64,000 bases of DNA from the NCBI RefSeq assembly GCF_030867095.1, contig NC_081826.1, forward strand, positions 42,820,001-42,884,000, given 5' to 3'. Position 1 is the stretch's first letter. Each line of letters starts with the position of its first letter. This document shows positions 11,287 through 22,582 of the stretch, one piece after another. The DNA is from Alligator mississippiensis (taxonomy: Eukaryota > Chordata > Crocodylia > Alligatoridae). Under the pieces are notes generated by a model. That model made no database searches. It had not been told where the DNA came from and worked only from the letters and a program-made list of their open reading frames with translations. The position numbers and the translations under genes were made by a program.

Positions 11287-11878
11287 CACTGACAGTTTTC
11301 TCAGTTTGAACTCAGTGCAGGTTTCTTGCTAGGCCATTGAATATGAAGATTAAAGGGACAGATTCATAATGGGTAGGAACAGATATGATTCTATTGAATC
11401 CTGTTTTACAACAGCAGTGAACATAGCCCAAAAGCATTAATATTTTATATTAATCTCATAAAATTCCACCTATTTTCCTGTAGGGATAACAAACTAAATT
11501 TATCCCCAATAGAGATCCACAAATTTAAAACAATGCGGCGTATGGCATAGGCGAGTTCTTCAGACTATTTTAACAACTTTCTATTTGACTTCCTCCTTCC
11601 TTCAACAAAAAATGTTTAAATTGTATAACTGTAATTTGCAAACTGTAAAACTTGTTAGCTTTTAAGTGTCCACTGAGAAAAGCAGTAGCCATTATCAAGT
11701 ACACGTTATATAATGTACTGGGACTGTTACTGTTCAGGAAATATTTGTGGGAACATTGTTCCAGTGAAATATGATTCATTTGTTTACTTCCTAAGTAGAA
11801 TATATAAACAAAAAATCTCAAATGTCGTAGTGCTGAGGTGACCAACTGCAGCACGCGTGCTACCAGGGGCGCAGGCAG
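11287..11878. other. Intergenic, no gene seen
   Basis: AT-rich. The last 45 bases contain a small palindrome around GCACGCGTGC that may belong to a repeat, but I cannot place it. Confidence 0.4.
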
Positions 11879-13837
11879 CAGGGTTGCCAACCCAAGAAAA
11901 AAAAACAGTCTGCAAACTTTATACTGACACATGTTTTTATTGACACATGTTTTATGTAATATAAATGTAAGACTTCTGCTATGCTGTGTCAGGCTGCCAG
12001 GCCCCAGTTAGAAAAGCTGGATTTAAATTTAGGGGTTTAGCATCAACCAAAATTTTAAAAAGTAAAAAAAATTTGCTTGTAAGTAAAAAGTTTATAGTGG
12101 AAAAAATGTCTTGGGTTAACAAGAAACTGCTTGACTGCAGCAATGGTTTTACACTCTGCTGGGGCCCCCTACTCACCCCCCATAGCTTGATGCCCCCTCC
12201 AGCCCATGTCCCAGCCTTAATGTCACTGGCCCTACTCCTCCTGTCCCACTACAGACTCCCAAAGAACCCTACCTGCAACCAAGCAGTATTGCAGGCAGCC
12301 TGGGACGGAACAGCAGCATATGACTGGTTGCTCTGCTGTGCTCTGTCTGGAGGAGGGAGGACCCGGGCAACTATAGGCCCGTCAGTCTTACCTCAGTCCT
12401 GGGGAAACTCTTTAAGAAGCTCATCAAAGAGCACATCTGTGATGGGCCGGCATCGGGGATGATGCTCAAGGGCAACCAGCACGGTTTCATTAGGGGCAGG
12501 TCATGTCAGACCAACCTGATTGCCTTTTACGATCGGGTCACAAAAGCATTGGATGCAGGTGTCGCCATGGATGTAGTCTTTCTGGACTTCAGCAAGGCCT
12601 TTGACACGGTCGACCACCCCATCCTCATTAAAAAACTAGGTGACTGTGGCATCAATGCCTACACAGTCAGATGGATTGCTAATTGGCTGAAGGGTCGTAC
12701 TCAGAGGGTGGTGGTGGACGGGTCATATTAGACCTGGGGGGGAGTGGGCAGCAGAGTCCCCCAGGGCTCGGTCCTTGGGCCCGTACTGTTCAATTTCTTT
12801 ATCAGCGATTTGGACAACGAGGTGAAAAGCAACCTGTTCAAATTTGCTAATGATACCAAAATTTGGGGTGAGGTGGGCATGCTAGTAGGCAGGGAAAGAC
12901 TGCAGAAAGACCTGGATAGGTTGCAAGGGTGGGCTAACAAAAACAGGATGCGTTTCAATACGGACAAGTGCAGGGTGCTGCACTTGGGCAGTAATAACCG
13001 GCAGCGCACTTATAAAATGGGAAACTCCCTTCTTGAGAGCACGGAGGCAGAAAGGGATCTTGGAGTTGCTACTGACTCCAAGATGAACATGGGCCGACAA
13101 TTCGAGGTCACGGTCGGCAGGGCTAACCAGACCCTATCGTGCATCCACAGGTGCATCTCAAATAGGGCCAAGGAGGTAATCCTCCCCCTCTACACGACAC
13201 TGGTCAGGCCACAGCTGGAGTACTGTGTCCAGTTCTGGGCACCCCACTTCAAGAGGGATGTGGACAACATTGAGAGGGTCCAGAGGAGGGCCACTCGCAT
13301 GATCCTGGGACAGCAGGGCAGACCCTACAATGAGAGGCTACGGGACCTGAACCTGTTCAGCCTTCACAAGAGAAGGCTGAGGGGGGACCTTGTGACCGTC
13401 TATAAACTCACTAGGGGGGACCAGAAGGGTTTGGGGGAGACCTTGTTTCCCCTAGGGCCCCCCCAGGATAACAAGGAATAACGGCCACAAGTTGTTGGAG
13501 AGTAGGTTTAGATTAGACATCCGTAAGAACTACTTCACAGTTAGGGTGGCTAGGATCTGGAACCACCTTCCAAGGGAAGTGGTGCTGGCTCCTACCCTGG
13601 GGGTCTTTAAGAAGCGACTCGATGCCTACCTGGCTGGGGTCACTTGAGCCCGGTTTTCCTCCTGCCCAGGCAGGGGGGTCGGACTTGAAGATCTACAAGG
13701 TCCCTTCCGACCCTACTTCTATGATTCTATGATTAATCAAACTACGGCTGCTTAGCATTTTTACTGACAACTAAACTTTTTTATTTTTTACAGACTTTAT
13801 TGACAGCCATTTTTAGCCTGATTTGTTACTGGCAGTG
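11879..13837. mobile_element. hAT-like element split by a CR1 insertion
   Basis: The left end CAGGGTTGCCAACCC resembles hAT termini. The right end, reversed, reads CACTGCCAGTAACAA. Similar TTATTGACA motifs lie on both sides of the CR1 (about 11915-11950 and 13795-13805), suggesting that the CR1 at about 12345-13735 interrupts one element. The 8-bp flanks (GCAGGCAG and ATGGGCAG) agree at five positions and differ by transitions at three, so the target duplication is only suggestive. No transposase is visible. Confidence 0.4.
12345..13735 (+). mobile_element. CR1 LINE, reverse-transcriptase half to 3' end
   Basis: The ORF2 remnant starts near NYRPVSLTSVLGKLF and runs through the RT blocks HGFIRGRSCQTN, VFLDFSKAFDTVDHP and SRVPQGSVLGPVLFNFF to FANDTKIWG. 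A TAG at 12729-12731 interrupts an otherwise continuous frame, and a frameshift near 13455 breaks the C-terminus. The C-terminal text resumes in another frame ([15 protein letters not shown]). The active-site box, normally F-A-D-D, reads F-A-N-D, so a catalytic Asp is lost. The 3' end carries the ATTCTATGATT tail. It is a relatively young but inactive copy, 5'-truncated inside the RT. Confidence 0.93.
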
Positions 13838-13849
13838 ATGGGCAGCTTC

Positions 13850-14101
13850 TGTGTGTAGTACGCAGCAGACCTGAGCAGGGAGCCCCCCTGTGTGTGGGAA
13901 AGGGGGGGCTGTGTGTGGGGCATGGAGGGGTGCCAAGCAGCCCCTCGCAAGCAAGAACTCTGCCAGCCTGCACAGGGAAAGTCCTCGTTTGCCACGTTTT
14001 TCTCCTGTAAGGGAGAATCCATTTTTAAAGTTTGTTCACAACCCTTTCGTATATTTTTGTGACCCACTTTTGAGTCGTGATGCACAGGTTGAGAAATGCT
14101 G
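13850..14101 (-). mobile_element. hAT-like element, 5' end fragment in reverse
   Basis: Read in reverse, it begins CAGCATTTCTCAACC and continues with ACGACTCAAAAGTGGGTCAC and GAAAGGGTTGTGAAC. The same order of blocks opens the complete element at 16316-17517 (CAGTGTTTCTCAACC, GTCGTGACTCAAAAGTGG, GAAAGGGTCGTGAAC). The other end of this copy was not found. Confidence 0.75.
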
Positions 14102-15604
14102 TTTCAAATAGAGTCTTACCAATCCTTTGTATAGTGATATTAAACACTTCCCTGAGTCTACACCAGCTAAGACACCCTAAAATGCACCCTATCTACCCTA
14201 AAGGAATTTAGGTTTTTTCACAGGTCTACTAATGAAAGCCATATCATGAATCTTGATCCCTGAGCAAATGTTTCATTTTGGACCTGATTTAGTATTCATA
14301 TTCATGAAAGCAAAAAAAATGTTGATGAGTTTGAGCTGTGACAGGCCAAAAACCAAAAAAGATGCACACACACAGTGGCAATGAGATTTATTACAAGGCA
14401 AAAAAAAGGTCTGCTATCTAAAGTGTTATTTCATTTTAGTATTAAAAGCAAAAAAGCCAAAGGGGTGTGTCAAAACTCTTGGAAACTGGTTCTAGAGGTG
14501 TCAGGCACAAATGCAGTGAAGAGCAAACATACTCAGCCAAACCAAGAAAACAGGGGTTCTTGCCTATAGTTTCTAAAACATTATTTATTTATCCTGCTTC
14601 TTTCCAGGCATCTCTCCATCTGTAGTAGAAAGGAGACATGGTCCCTGAGGCCCTGCCCTCCCTCAGGCATTGTCAGACTCAGGGTACAGGGGTGGAAGGG
14701 GTTCCCCTCTACATATAACGTATTCTAAGCTCTTTTATCTTAGTATAGCAGAATTTGGGATATCTGTGAATGCATTAATTGTAAATAATATATCTGTAAA
14801 TGGAATAATTTTCAGATGTCCAGTGGTTTCTCAAACTGTTCAGGACAGCTGTTCCACAACACAGTGTAAGCAACAATGTTGTGGAATCAGTCACATGGCC
14901 ATAAAACTGAGCCTTGATTGGATGACTGAAACCTTTAATAACAATTGATAGAATAGTGAGTAGTAGGTAAACGCTTCCAGTCCAAAATCATCCGAGCATT
15001 CATGCATAATAAGTAGCAGGACCCTCTAAATAACCATGAACTGAAATCAAGATGTTTATTCACAAACACTCAGTAGACAACTGATTGATTAATATAGTTT
15101 ACAATTTATTCTACCTAAATATCTTCAACTGAAAATTACTTGCTTGCAAATTCCCTTGCATTGCTATTAAGGCTTGCATGTCTTTTTTGAAAATATTTGA
15201 AAGATTCAGCGCAAAATATCCTGGCAGCCAGCCTTCTGGCCTAGTAGAGTACTATACTTCCTCCAAGAGAGAGCCTATATTTCTGCATAAGGTTTGGAAG
15301 AGTAGTGGTAAAACATGATAATGATATTGTTTGGATTAATTCAGAAACTAAAATTTAACTTCCTCAACAAATGTATTGCAACATACTCTGAGGTTTCCCA
15401 ACACTGCTAAAGTCCAGATTGAGGGGAGAAACAAACAGGAAATCTTTTAAAAGATCAAGCAAATGCAGTTTTGAACTGCTAAATAAGTTTAGAACTAATA
15501 AGGAAGGAAAAAACAGTAGTTTAAAATGGCAGCCTTGTAAACTTGTTACAGATAGGGGGAGATTTTCATAAGCACAAATGTGAGTTAGTCACTTCAGTTC
15601 CATT
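14102..15604. other. Intergenic, no gene seen
   Basis: AT-rich. The sequence from about 15556 (GGGGGAGATTTTCATAAGCAC) resembles the left half of a palindromic repeat I remember as widespread in reptile genomes. Nothing else is recognised. Confidence 0.4.
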
Positions 15605-15671
15605 GACTGTCATTTCTGGCTTGGAAAATCATGAAATAAGCGGAAGATTTTCCAAGCCAAAAATGACAGTC
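15605..15671. repeat. 67-bp hairpin with 26-bp arms (25/26 paired)
   Basis: 15605-15630 is the reverse complement of 15646-15671 with one mismatch (a G:A difference inside AGCCARAAATG), leaving a 15-base loop. The upstream 45 bases look like a decayed palindromic reptile repeat, so the hairpin may be a rearranged MITE. A transcript would fold into a miRNA-precursor-like stem. Confidence 0.92.
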
Positions 15672-15802
15672 CCTGATTAAAATATAATGCCACTCCTATA
15701 AATCAGGTGGAAAGCCAGTGGGTATTGCAGCTTCCAGGGATACTGTGCCAACAGTGGGCAGGTCAGTGTGAGAAAATTGTACTATTATTGGTTCTAGTTC
15801 TA

Positions 15803-15962
15803 GCGTCCATTTTTAAGCACAAGGACATTTATACATGAGAGGCAGGAAGCTGCTGGAGCACAGCAATTGCCACATTCCAGCAGACTCGATTAATCAAGTC
15901 TGCTTCCACATGCTAGAATTCCAGCATGCCAGAGCAGCCTCCATGCTCATGTATAGGCACCC
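15803..15962. mobile_element. Harbinger-like MITE fragment
   Basis: It shares CCATTTTTAAGCACAAGGA, GCAGACTCGATTAATCAAGT and CTCATGTATAGGCACCC with the copy at 3148-3335. An internal palindrome (CAGACTCGATTAATCAAGTCTG) is visible. The right end, reversed, is GGGTGCCTATACATGAG and is followed by TAG. The left end is not clear. Confidence 0.6.
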
Positions 15963-16307
15963 TAGGATTCTCCTTCCAAAACACTTAAAGGCTCAGTCCA
16001 TCACCCACTGAAGTTGGCTGGAAAACTGTCAGCAGCATGACTATCTTCATTTAAGCATAACAATGAAGACGCTGTGAGTCATAGCGGAACGTTTCAGAGA
16101 GGTTAACGAATTCCTTCCATCAGTCCTCGTTCCTTGAACTAGAGCAGGAAAGAAAAAAACTACATGTTCAGTTCCTGTTGATGTTCAGTGATGTAACACA
16201 TGGGAGGGCAACTAATGCAGAAACCTTATTAAGGGAACTTGAAAGCAGATCTAATTCTGCAGGTACTGAGACACAAGTCAAGTTCTAAATGTGCATGTTG
16301 AATAATA
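15963..16307. other. Intergenic, nothing recognised
   Basis: About 345 bases between two transposons with no coding potential and no repeat I can name. Confidence 0.4.
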
Positions 16308-16315
16308 CTATAGAA

Positions 16316-17517
16316 CAGTGTTTCTCAACCCATGGGTCGTGACTCAAAAGTGGATCACAATAATATTTGAAAGGGTCGTGAACAGTCACAGAAAAACACA
16401 GGAAAATGTGGGTTTTCCCTTGTAGCCTTCCAGCCTGCCAGGAGCTGCTTGGCACATTTGGTGGCAGGGGGTGCCACGTGCATCTGCACATGCACATGTA
16501 TGTGACTGGCATACAGCCAGACAGGGTGGTGGAAGCAGCCCCAGCAGGTAGATACAGGTAAGTCTATGGGGGTCGGAGGTTGGAGGGCCAGGACTTGAGG
16601 ACTGTCTGGGGGACTGTGGGGAGAAAGGGGCATGGGGGGATGGGTGTGTGTGTGTATGCATGCATGGATGTATGGCAGGGGTGTGTGATGGGGAGGGGGA
16701 GGCAGGTTCCTGCCAGTGCTGGAGGAAGGTGTCCAGGTGCTGGGCCTGCAGCAGGGTGGGAAAGGGGCCCTTTGGGGGCAGCAGGGAACTGCATGGCCAG
16801 GCCAGTGCACGGCCAGGTCAGCAGTGCTGGGGCTGGTTCCTGTGCTCACAGCTGGGGCAGATGGGAGATGCCACTGGGGGGCAGGGGGTGGGGGGCATGT
16901 GGCCAGGCCAGCTGGCATGGTACAGAAGCCCCAGCCCAGGTCAGGGGGGTGCCACAGGCCTCCCCTACTCCTCCCTCCAGTCCACATCTAGGGCTAGATT
17001 CACTCTGCCACTGCCCACACGAGCCAGAGCTGTTGCACTCTAGCCCAGTTGGGACAGAAGCAGCTGGGGGGCCCTCCAGCAGGGCTCAAGGGGCCAGGGG
17101 ACTGCAGGTGAGGAGTAAGGGGCACCAGCAGGGCTGGGGGGAGCTGTGGCTTGGGAGTGCGGGTCACTGACACTGTCAGGGAGCTGTGGGTCAGGAGTGA
17201 GGAGAACCAGCAGGGCCGGGGGGCTGTGAGTCTGGAGTGAGGGGCAGCGGCAATTTGCATTGTTCAAATTGCACAATGATGAGTGTCATTTGGGAGTAAT
17301 GGAGGGCCACATGTTGATATTGCTGTTGATGTTTTCCTGTTGATGCTGATTTCTGTCTTTAAAATTAAGACTGTTCAGTGACTTTAACTTGTAGTGTGTA
17401 GTAAGTATTTTGGGGCCAAAATATTTCTTTGTTTTCTACTAAAACTATTTACTGGGTTGGGACTGGCCATCAATGTTTACAAATGGGTCCCGGTATAAAA
17501 AAGATTGAGAACCACTG
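16316..17517. mobile_element. Complete non-autonomous hAT element, 1202 bp
   Basis: The ends CAGTGTTTCTCAACC and, reversed, CAGTGGTTCTCAATC are hAT-type terminal inverted repeats. The flanks CTATAGAA (16308-16315) and CTGTAGAA (17518-17525) form an 8-bp target duplication with one mismatch, the hallmark of hAT. The body is very GC-rich, with several overlapping open frames of up to 210 codons that are low-complexity and have no transposase motif. Related fragments lie at 13850-14101 and 24290-24539. Confidence 0.92.
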
Positions 17518-17525
17518 CTGTAGAA

Positions 17526-19742
17526 AGCATTAAACCTAGAAATGTGTATCAGGTGCTTACTATTCCAATATTAGAGGCCAGATTTTCTGCAGCCCAGGCC
17601 CTGAAGCTGAACTAGAAACTGGCTTTTCTAGGTCTACTTGCCCAGTTTCCATATGTAAATGTGCAAGTTAATCACCTAATTGCCCACCTTGTCTTCTGGC
17701 TGCTTGAAAAATCTACCTTTCAAGTCCTTCAAGACTAGGTCTTAAAATAGTTCTGGTATTTTGAACTAGCACTGCTTCCTGTTTGTGAAATGATTGGGCA
17801 CTAGCTTTTGTTCTATTTAAACAAGATCTCCAGAAAGGAGAGCACTCTTCTATAAACAAATATCCAAGTCTAAAAGCAGGACTTTGGAACAGCACCAAAA
17901 AGCTGATTGCTTTAATAAAGTTTGTGCCCGTATTCTAATATGGCCCACAGACCACATGCAGTCTGCCAGAGCAGTCACAGAGGCCCACCGTACTTCTTTA
18001 TTAAATGAGAAAGGGTTTGAAAAGTAAAACAGCAAGTGCTGGTGTATTTGCTGGCGATCCTTGGTGTGTGCCTGCATGTCTGATCACACAGAGCCAATCT
18101 TGCTGTTGGCAGCTGTCCACTGGAGAGCACACCTTGCAACTTGCTTGCAATGATGTTGCAGCTGTGCACTTCTGAGAGTAACCAGACATATAAAATAGAG
18201 CTTTGGTACCTTTTAATCCTAGGGAAATATTTATATTTGACTCCTGAAACAAATACAGAATGCAAACACTGCCAGAGATTTAACCCAATTTACTTAGTGT
18301 TAAAATAAGGTCTACCAATGTTCATTCCATTTCAGATTTTACAAACAGAAGAATTGTGTGACATAAGCATGACATTTGTTTTGAATACCAGTAAGTATTG
18401 CATTAGTATTGTACTAAGCTATTTCTGACATAAAGCAATAATGCAGACAGAGAGCAAGAGATATATATGAACATTAGTGACTGTTTGCCCTGCAGGAAAT
18501 TGATAATCATCAAGGGAGCTATCTCCTGACTTCAGATTAGCCTCAAGTGAAGTAGATCCAGTAAAGTCTTGCAGCAAATTGTGTTATGTGCTTACTAAAG
18601 TGAACTTTCCCCTTCCAAGGGGATCAAATTCTGACTTCTGATGGCTTCCACTGAAGCCAACAGTGCTTCTTAAATACTGCTAGTACCAGCATTTAGTTCT
18701 TAAAGAATATCCTGAATGACATGATCCTCTTTGCTCCTATTTCAGAGCACCAGTTCCATAATGCAGGAGGTAGAAGATAGTGCTTTCCAGGAAGAGCAGC
18801 TATAAGAAGCATTAGTGGACTGATGCAAAAACTATTTATGAGGTTGATCCTCATTCAGAGGTGCTTGGAGTTTTATATCTAAATCCCTGAGCATCACGAT
18901 GAGAATAGTTTATATTGTGTTTTAAATAATCCTTACAATTAATTATAAAGATCAGCCCTGTACAATTGCTTTTGCAGTAGGAAAGACAGAAAGTATGTAC
19001 CATAGTCATATCAAGCCCAATATCACTTGCCGTCACTTACACTGGTGTAAATCAGGACTATCTTCAAAATCAATTCAGTTACAATGGCATAAAAGACTTA
19101 TGTGAAAAAAAGAATCCAGTTTTGTAGTCTGCGCTGGCACAAATCCAGAGTAAACCTGGAATAATCCCATTGGATTACAGTTAGGTCAGAACAGTTTAGC
19201 TAAAAGTCCATGTAAAAATGCTGTTCGTTTAAAAAAAGTCCACTGGTTTTGATATCTTTTGATTAATATGCCAGAAAAAAAGATTTCATTGCATCAGTAT
19301 ATATTTGCAAGGAAAAAAATGGCTCTTTTCTTTAGGATGTAACAATTTTTGCTGAGGTAAAACCAGCCATCTAGCAGGCAGGGAGCACAGGCTAACTAAT
19401 ACAAACTTACACGCACTGCCTTTGCAATACCTCCCTAGGCATCTGTCATGCTGAGGAGATGCTAGAATTGCTGGCTGTGTAGACACCGTTCAACCATTTT
19501 GTAAGTAAGTACAATTAAGAATGATCCATTTTAGTTTAACAGGAGCATGAAAGCCATATAACGAGATCTTCATATAACGAGCAGGACACAGAAGTTTCCA
19601 AAAGACTCAGCATCACTATTTCCTTACTTTGTTTCCCTGAGGTAAAGGTAGATTTCTCTCATTCTCACAATCTCCAGTGAAATGGGGAGCTGCGTTTTAA
19701 GGTGACTTCCTAGTTAATCCACTAAAATCATGTTGTTACAAT
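17526..19742. other. Intergenic with remnants of old repeats
   Basis: No gene is seen. 17935-18000 (GGCCCACAGACCACATGCAG) and about 19035-19110 (ACACTGGTGTAAATCAGGACT, then GTTACAATGGCATAAAAG) read like very old amniote DNA-transposon remnants. Those identities are from memory and weak. Confidence 0.4.
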
Positions 19743-20525
19743 TCTAATATAATAAAGGGCTTTGTCTGTCTGTCTGTCTGTAATGCTTTTGGGCAACTGC
19801 GCAAGCACCGCCAAGAGGGCCGGCGGTGATTGGCTGCACACACTCCGCCTCCTCAGGCAGGGAAGAAAGAAGCTGCTGCCACTGCCACTGCAGGCAGGGA
19901 TGTGGGAGCCCCACTGCTCTGGGGGAGGAGACGGAGGCGGAGGTAGGCACAGGGGAGGGAGCTGCTGCTGCCGCCATTGCCTCCTCAGGCAGGGGAAAGC
20001 CCTGCTGCTCTGCACAAGGAGGCGGAGGTGGGTCGGGGGAGAGAACCGCTGCCACAGCCGCCACCTCAGGCAGGGAGGTGGGGGAAGCCCCACTGCTCCA
20101 TGGGAGGAGGCAGGGGCAGGTGGGCAGGGGGGAGGGAACCACTGCTGCCACTGCCACCTCCTCAGGCAGGGGGAAGCCCCACTGCCCCACAGGAGGAAGC
20201 AGAGGCGAGTGGGGGAGAGGGAGCCACCGCTGCTGCTGCCTCAAGCAGGGAGGCGAGAGAAGCCCCACTGCTCTGCGGGAGGAGGTGGAGGTGGGGAGGG
20301 AGCCACCACTGCCGCACCCTCAGGTAGGGATGCAGCGGGAAACCATGCTGCTCCGAGGGAGGAGGTGGGCAGGGGAGACGGAGCTGCCGCATCAGGGGCC
20401 AGAGGAGGTGGCAGCAGTGGAGGGACTGTTTACAAGGCAGACCCCAAAGGGTAAAGCGGGGTGGGGGCAGGGCCATGTAAACCCTCCCTGAAACACCCCA
20501 TTATTCATGACAGGCAATTGGCTAG
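19743..20525 (+). mobile_element. Helitron-like element carrying a minisatellite
   Basis: The left end TCTAATATAATAAAGGGC resembles the TCCTATATAATAAAG start of vertebrate Helitrons as I remember it, and is followed by four TCTG/TGTC units. The right end GGCTAG is followed by T, matching the CTAG|T rule. Against this, the base before the left TC is T rather than A, and I see no strong hairpin just before CTAG. There are no Rep/helicase motifs, so it would be non-autonomous. Frames of 221-230 codons across it are GC-rich repeats, not genes. Confidence 0.5.
19849..20410. repeat. GC-rich minisatellite, about six units of 75-125 bp
   Basis: Each unit begins (C)TCAGGCAGGG, continues with GAAGCCCCACTGCTC or a close variant, a GGGAGGAGGCRGAGGYGG block, and ends with a CCACYGCYGCC stretch. 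About six diverged units are seen. Tandem amplification inside a Helitron-like body is the likely origin. Confidence 0.8.
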
Positions 20526-21401
20526 TTTAATATTTATATTGCACATTAACACAATTTTAATAGACTAACTAGAAAGTCACCTTATGTTCATAGCTATGTT
20601 CATACATATACATATATCTCAGCAAGAGACTGTGAATGTTCTTATTTTGGTTTTAACCAGGTTAATTTCAGTTTAGCTTACACAGGTTCAATAGCAGGCA
20701 GCCTGTTTATTATTTGTATTGCAACAGAGTCTTAGCTATGCGCCAGGGGACAGTCCCTGCCTGAGCCAGCCTCCAAGTACGTGGGAAGGGAACAAACATT
20801 TGAGGGGATCACAGGGACTCCAGAAAGAACACTTCTAGAACAGACACAATACTGGCTACTGAGTCATTTGGCACTATCTGCATTTTAAGAATGTTATATT
20901 AAAGTTTAAGGTTGTTTTTCACAACCCTGGACAATGCTTTTCTTTTTTCCCCTGCTCAGCTCTGAACACAACATCAGGCCTTATGCTTGTGTTGGCAGGG
21001 CCTATGGAGTCACCTTGTGAACTTCCTCTAAACAGCAGCTTGCAAATGCTAAGCCTCCCTCCAGTAGGATGTGGAGATTTAATAGCTGTAAAGTGGAATC
21101 CCACCCTTCAGTTTGTTTTCCCTATGTTGGATACTTATTTCAAAAAGTCACAATAGAATTCACCCTTTGCCTGTTCCCCACAGACTCAATATCCTCTTGT
21201 AACAATTTCTAGAGCTTTACTCACTTCTGCTTCTGGCACAGGTGACAACACTGGGATATCAAGTGTCTGAACACTGATTAACAAAGATAGATATTAACAT
21301 TCTAGGGCTACAGATTTAACATTTGTAATCATTAATTTTTTTCCACCTGCACACCAGTTGACTATTCTCACGTTTGGCTAGTATGCGTAACAACACAGAA
21401 T
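20526..21401. other. Intergenic, nothing recognised
   Basis: AT-rich to 20700, then mixed composition. No coding motif or repeat family is recognised. Confidence 0.4.
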
Positions 21402-22582
21402 CATAGAAAGTTAGGGTTGGAAGGGACCTCAGGTGGTCGTCTATTCCAGTTCCCTGCTCAAAGCAGGACCATCCCAACTAGAACATCCCAGCCAAGACTT
21501 TGTCTAGCTGAGTCTTAAAAACCTCCAAGGACTGAGATGCAACAACCTCTATGAGTATCCTGTTCCAGTGTTTTACTACCCTTCTAGTGAGAAAATACTT
21601 CCTAATATCTAACTTAAGCTCCCCTTGCTACAACTTGAGACCACAGCTCCTTGTTCTGCAAACACTAAGAACAGTCTAGCTCCATCCTCTTTCCAACCCT
21701 GACCAGGTAATTGAAGGCTGCTATTCAGTCCCCTCTCAGTCTTCTCTATTGCAGACTAAATAAGCCCAGTTCCCTCAGTCTTTCCTCATAAGTCATGTCC
21801 CCCAGCCCCTTCACCATTTTTGTTGCCCTCCACTGAACTCTCCAATTTGTCCACATCCTTTCTGGATACAGTATTCCAGATGTGGCCTTACCAGTGTTAA
21901 ATAGAGGGAATAATCACTTCCCTTGACCTCCTGGCAACATTCCTACCAATGCAGCCCAGTATGCCATTAGCCTTCTTGGCAACAAGGGCAGACTCTTAGC
22001 ACATATTCAGGGTACTGTCCACTGTAACCCCCAGGTCCTTTTCTGCAGAGCTGCTGCCCAGCCAGTCAGCCCCCAGCCTGTACTGGCGCATGGGATTCTT
22101 CCATCTCAAGTGCAGGACTTTGCACTCGTACTTGTTGAACCACATGAGATTCCCTTTGACCCAATCCTCCAATTTGTCGAGGTTACTCTAAATCCTAGCC
22201 CTACCCTCCAGCATATCTACTACTCCTCCCCAGCTTCGTGTAACCTGCAAACTTGCTGAGTGTGCACTCCATGCCATCTTCCAGGGCCTTGATGCAGACA
22301 CTGAACAAAACCAGCCCCAGGACCAACCCCTGGGGCACCCCACTTGATACTGGCTGCCAACTACACATCCATCTGTTGATTACTACCCTCTGAGCCCAAT
22401 GCTCCAGCCAGTTTTCTATCTATCTTACAGTCCATTCATCCAGCCCATACTTCCTTAGCTTACCTGCAAGAATGTTGTGGGAGACCATATCAAAAGCCTT
22501 GCTAAAATCAAGGTATACCACATCCACTGGTTTCCCCGCATCCACAGAAGGCAATCAGCTTGGTCAGGCATGACTTGCCTTT

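Noticed and set aside
11986..12462. 158-codon frame
   Set aside because: The first part is hAT-like or unplaced sequence and the last part is out-of-frame CR1; there is no coherent domain.
12744..13481. 245-codon frame as a host gene
   Set aside because: It is the reverse-transcriptase C-terminal part of a CR1 LINE with stop, frameshift and FAND active-site change.
16355..17170. Frames of 196 and 210 codons on opposite strands
   Set aside because: These are composition artefacts of the GC-rich hAT interior. Both strands are open, which is typical of few stop codons rather than coding.
19762..20491. Overlapping plus-strand frames of 221-230 codons
   Set aside because: They lie across a GC-rich minisatellite in a Helitron-like element. 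They are low complexity in all frames, with no domain.
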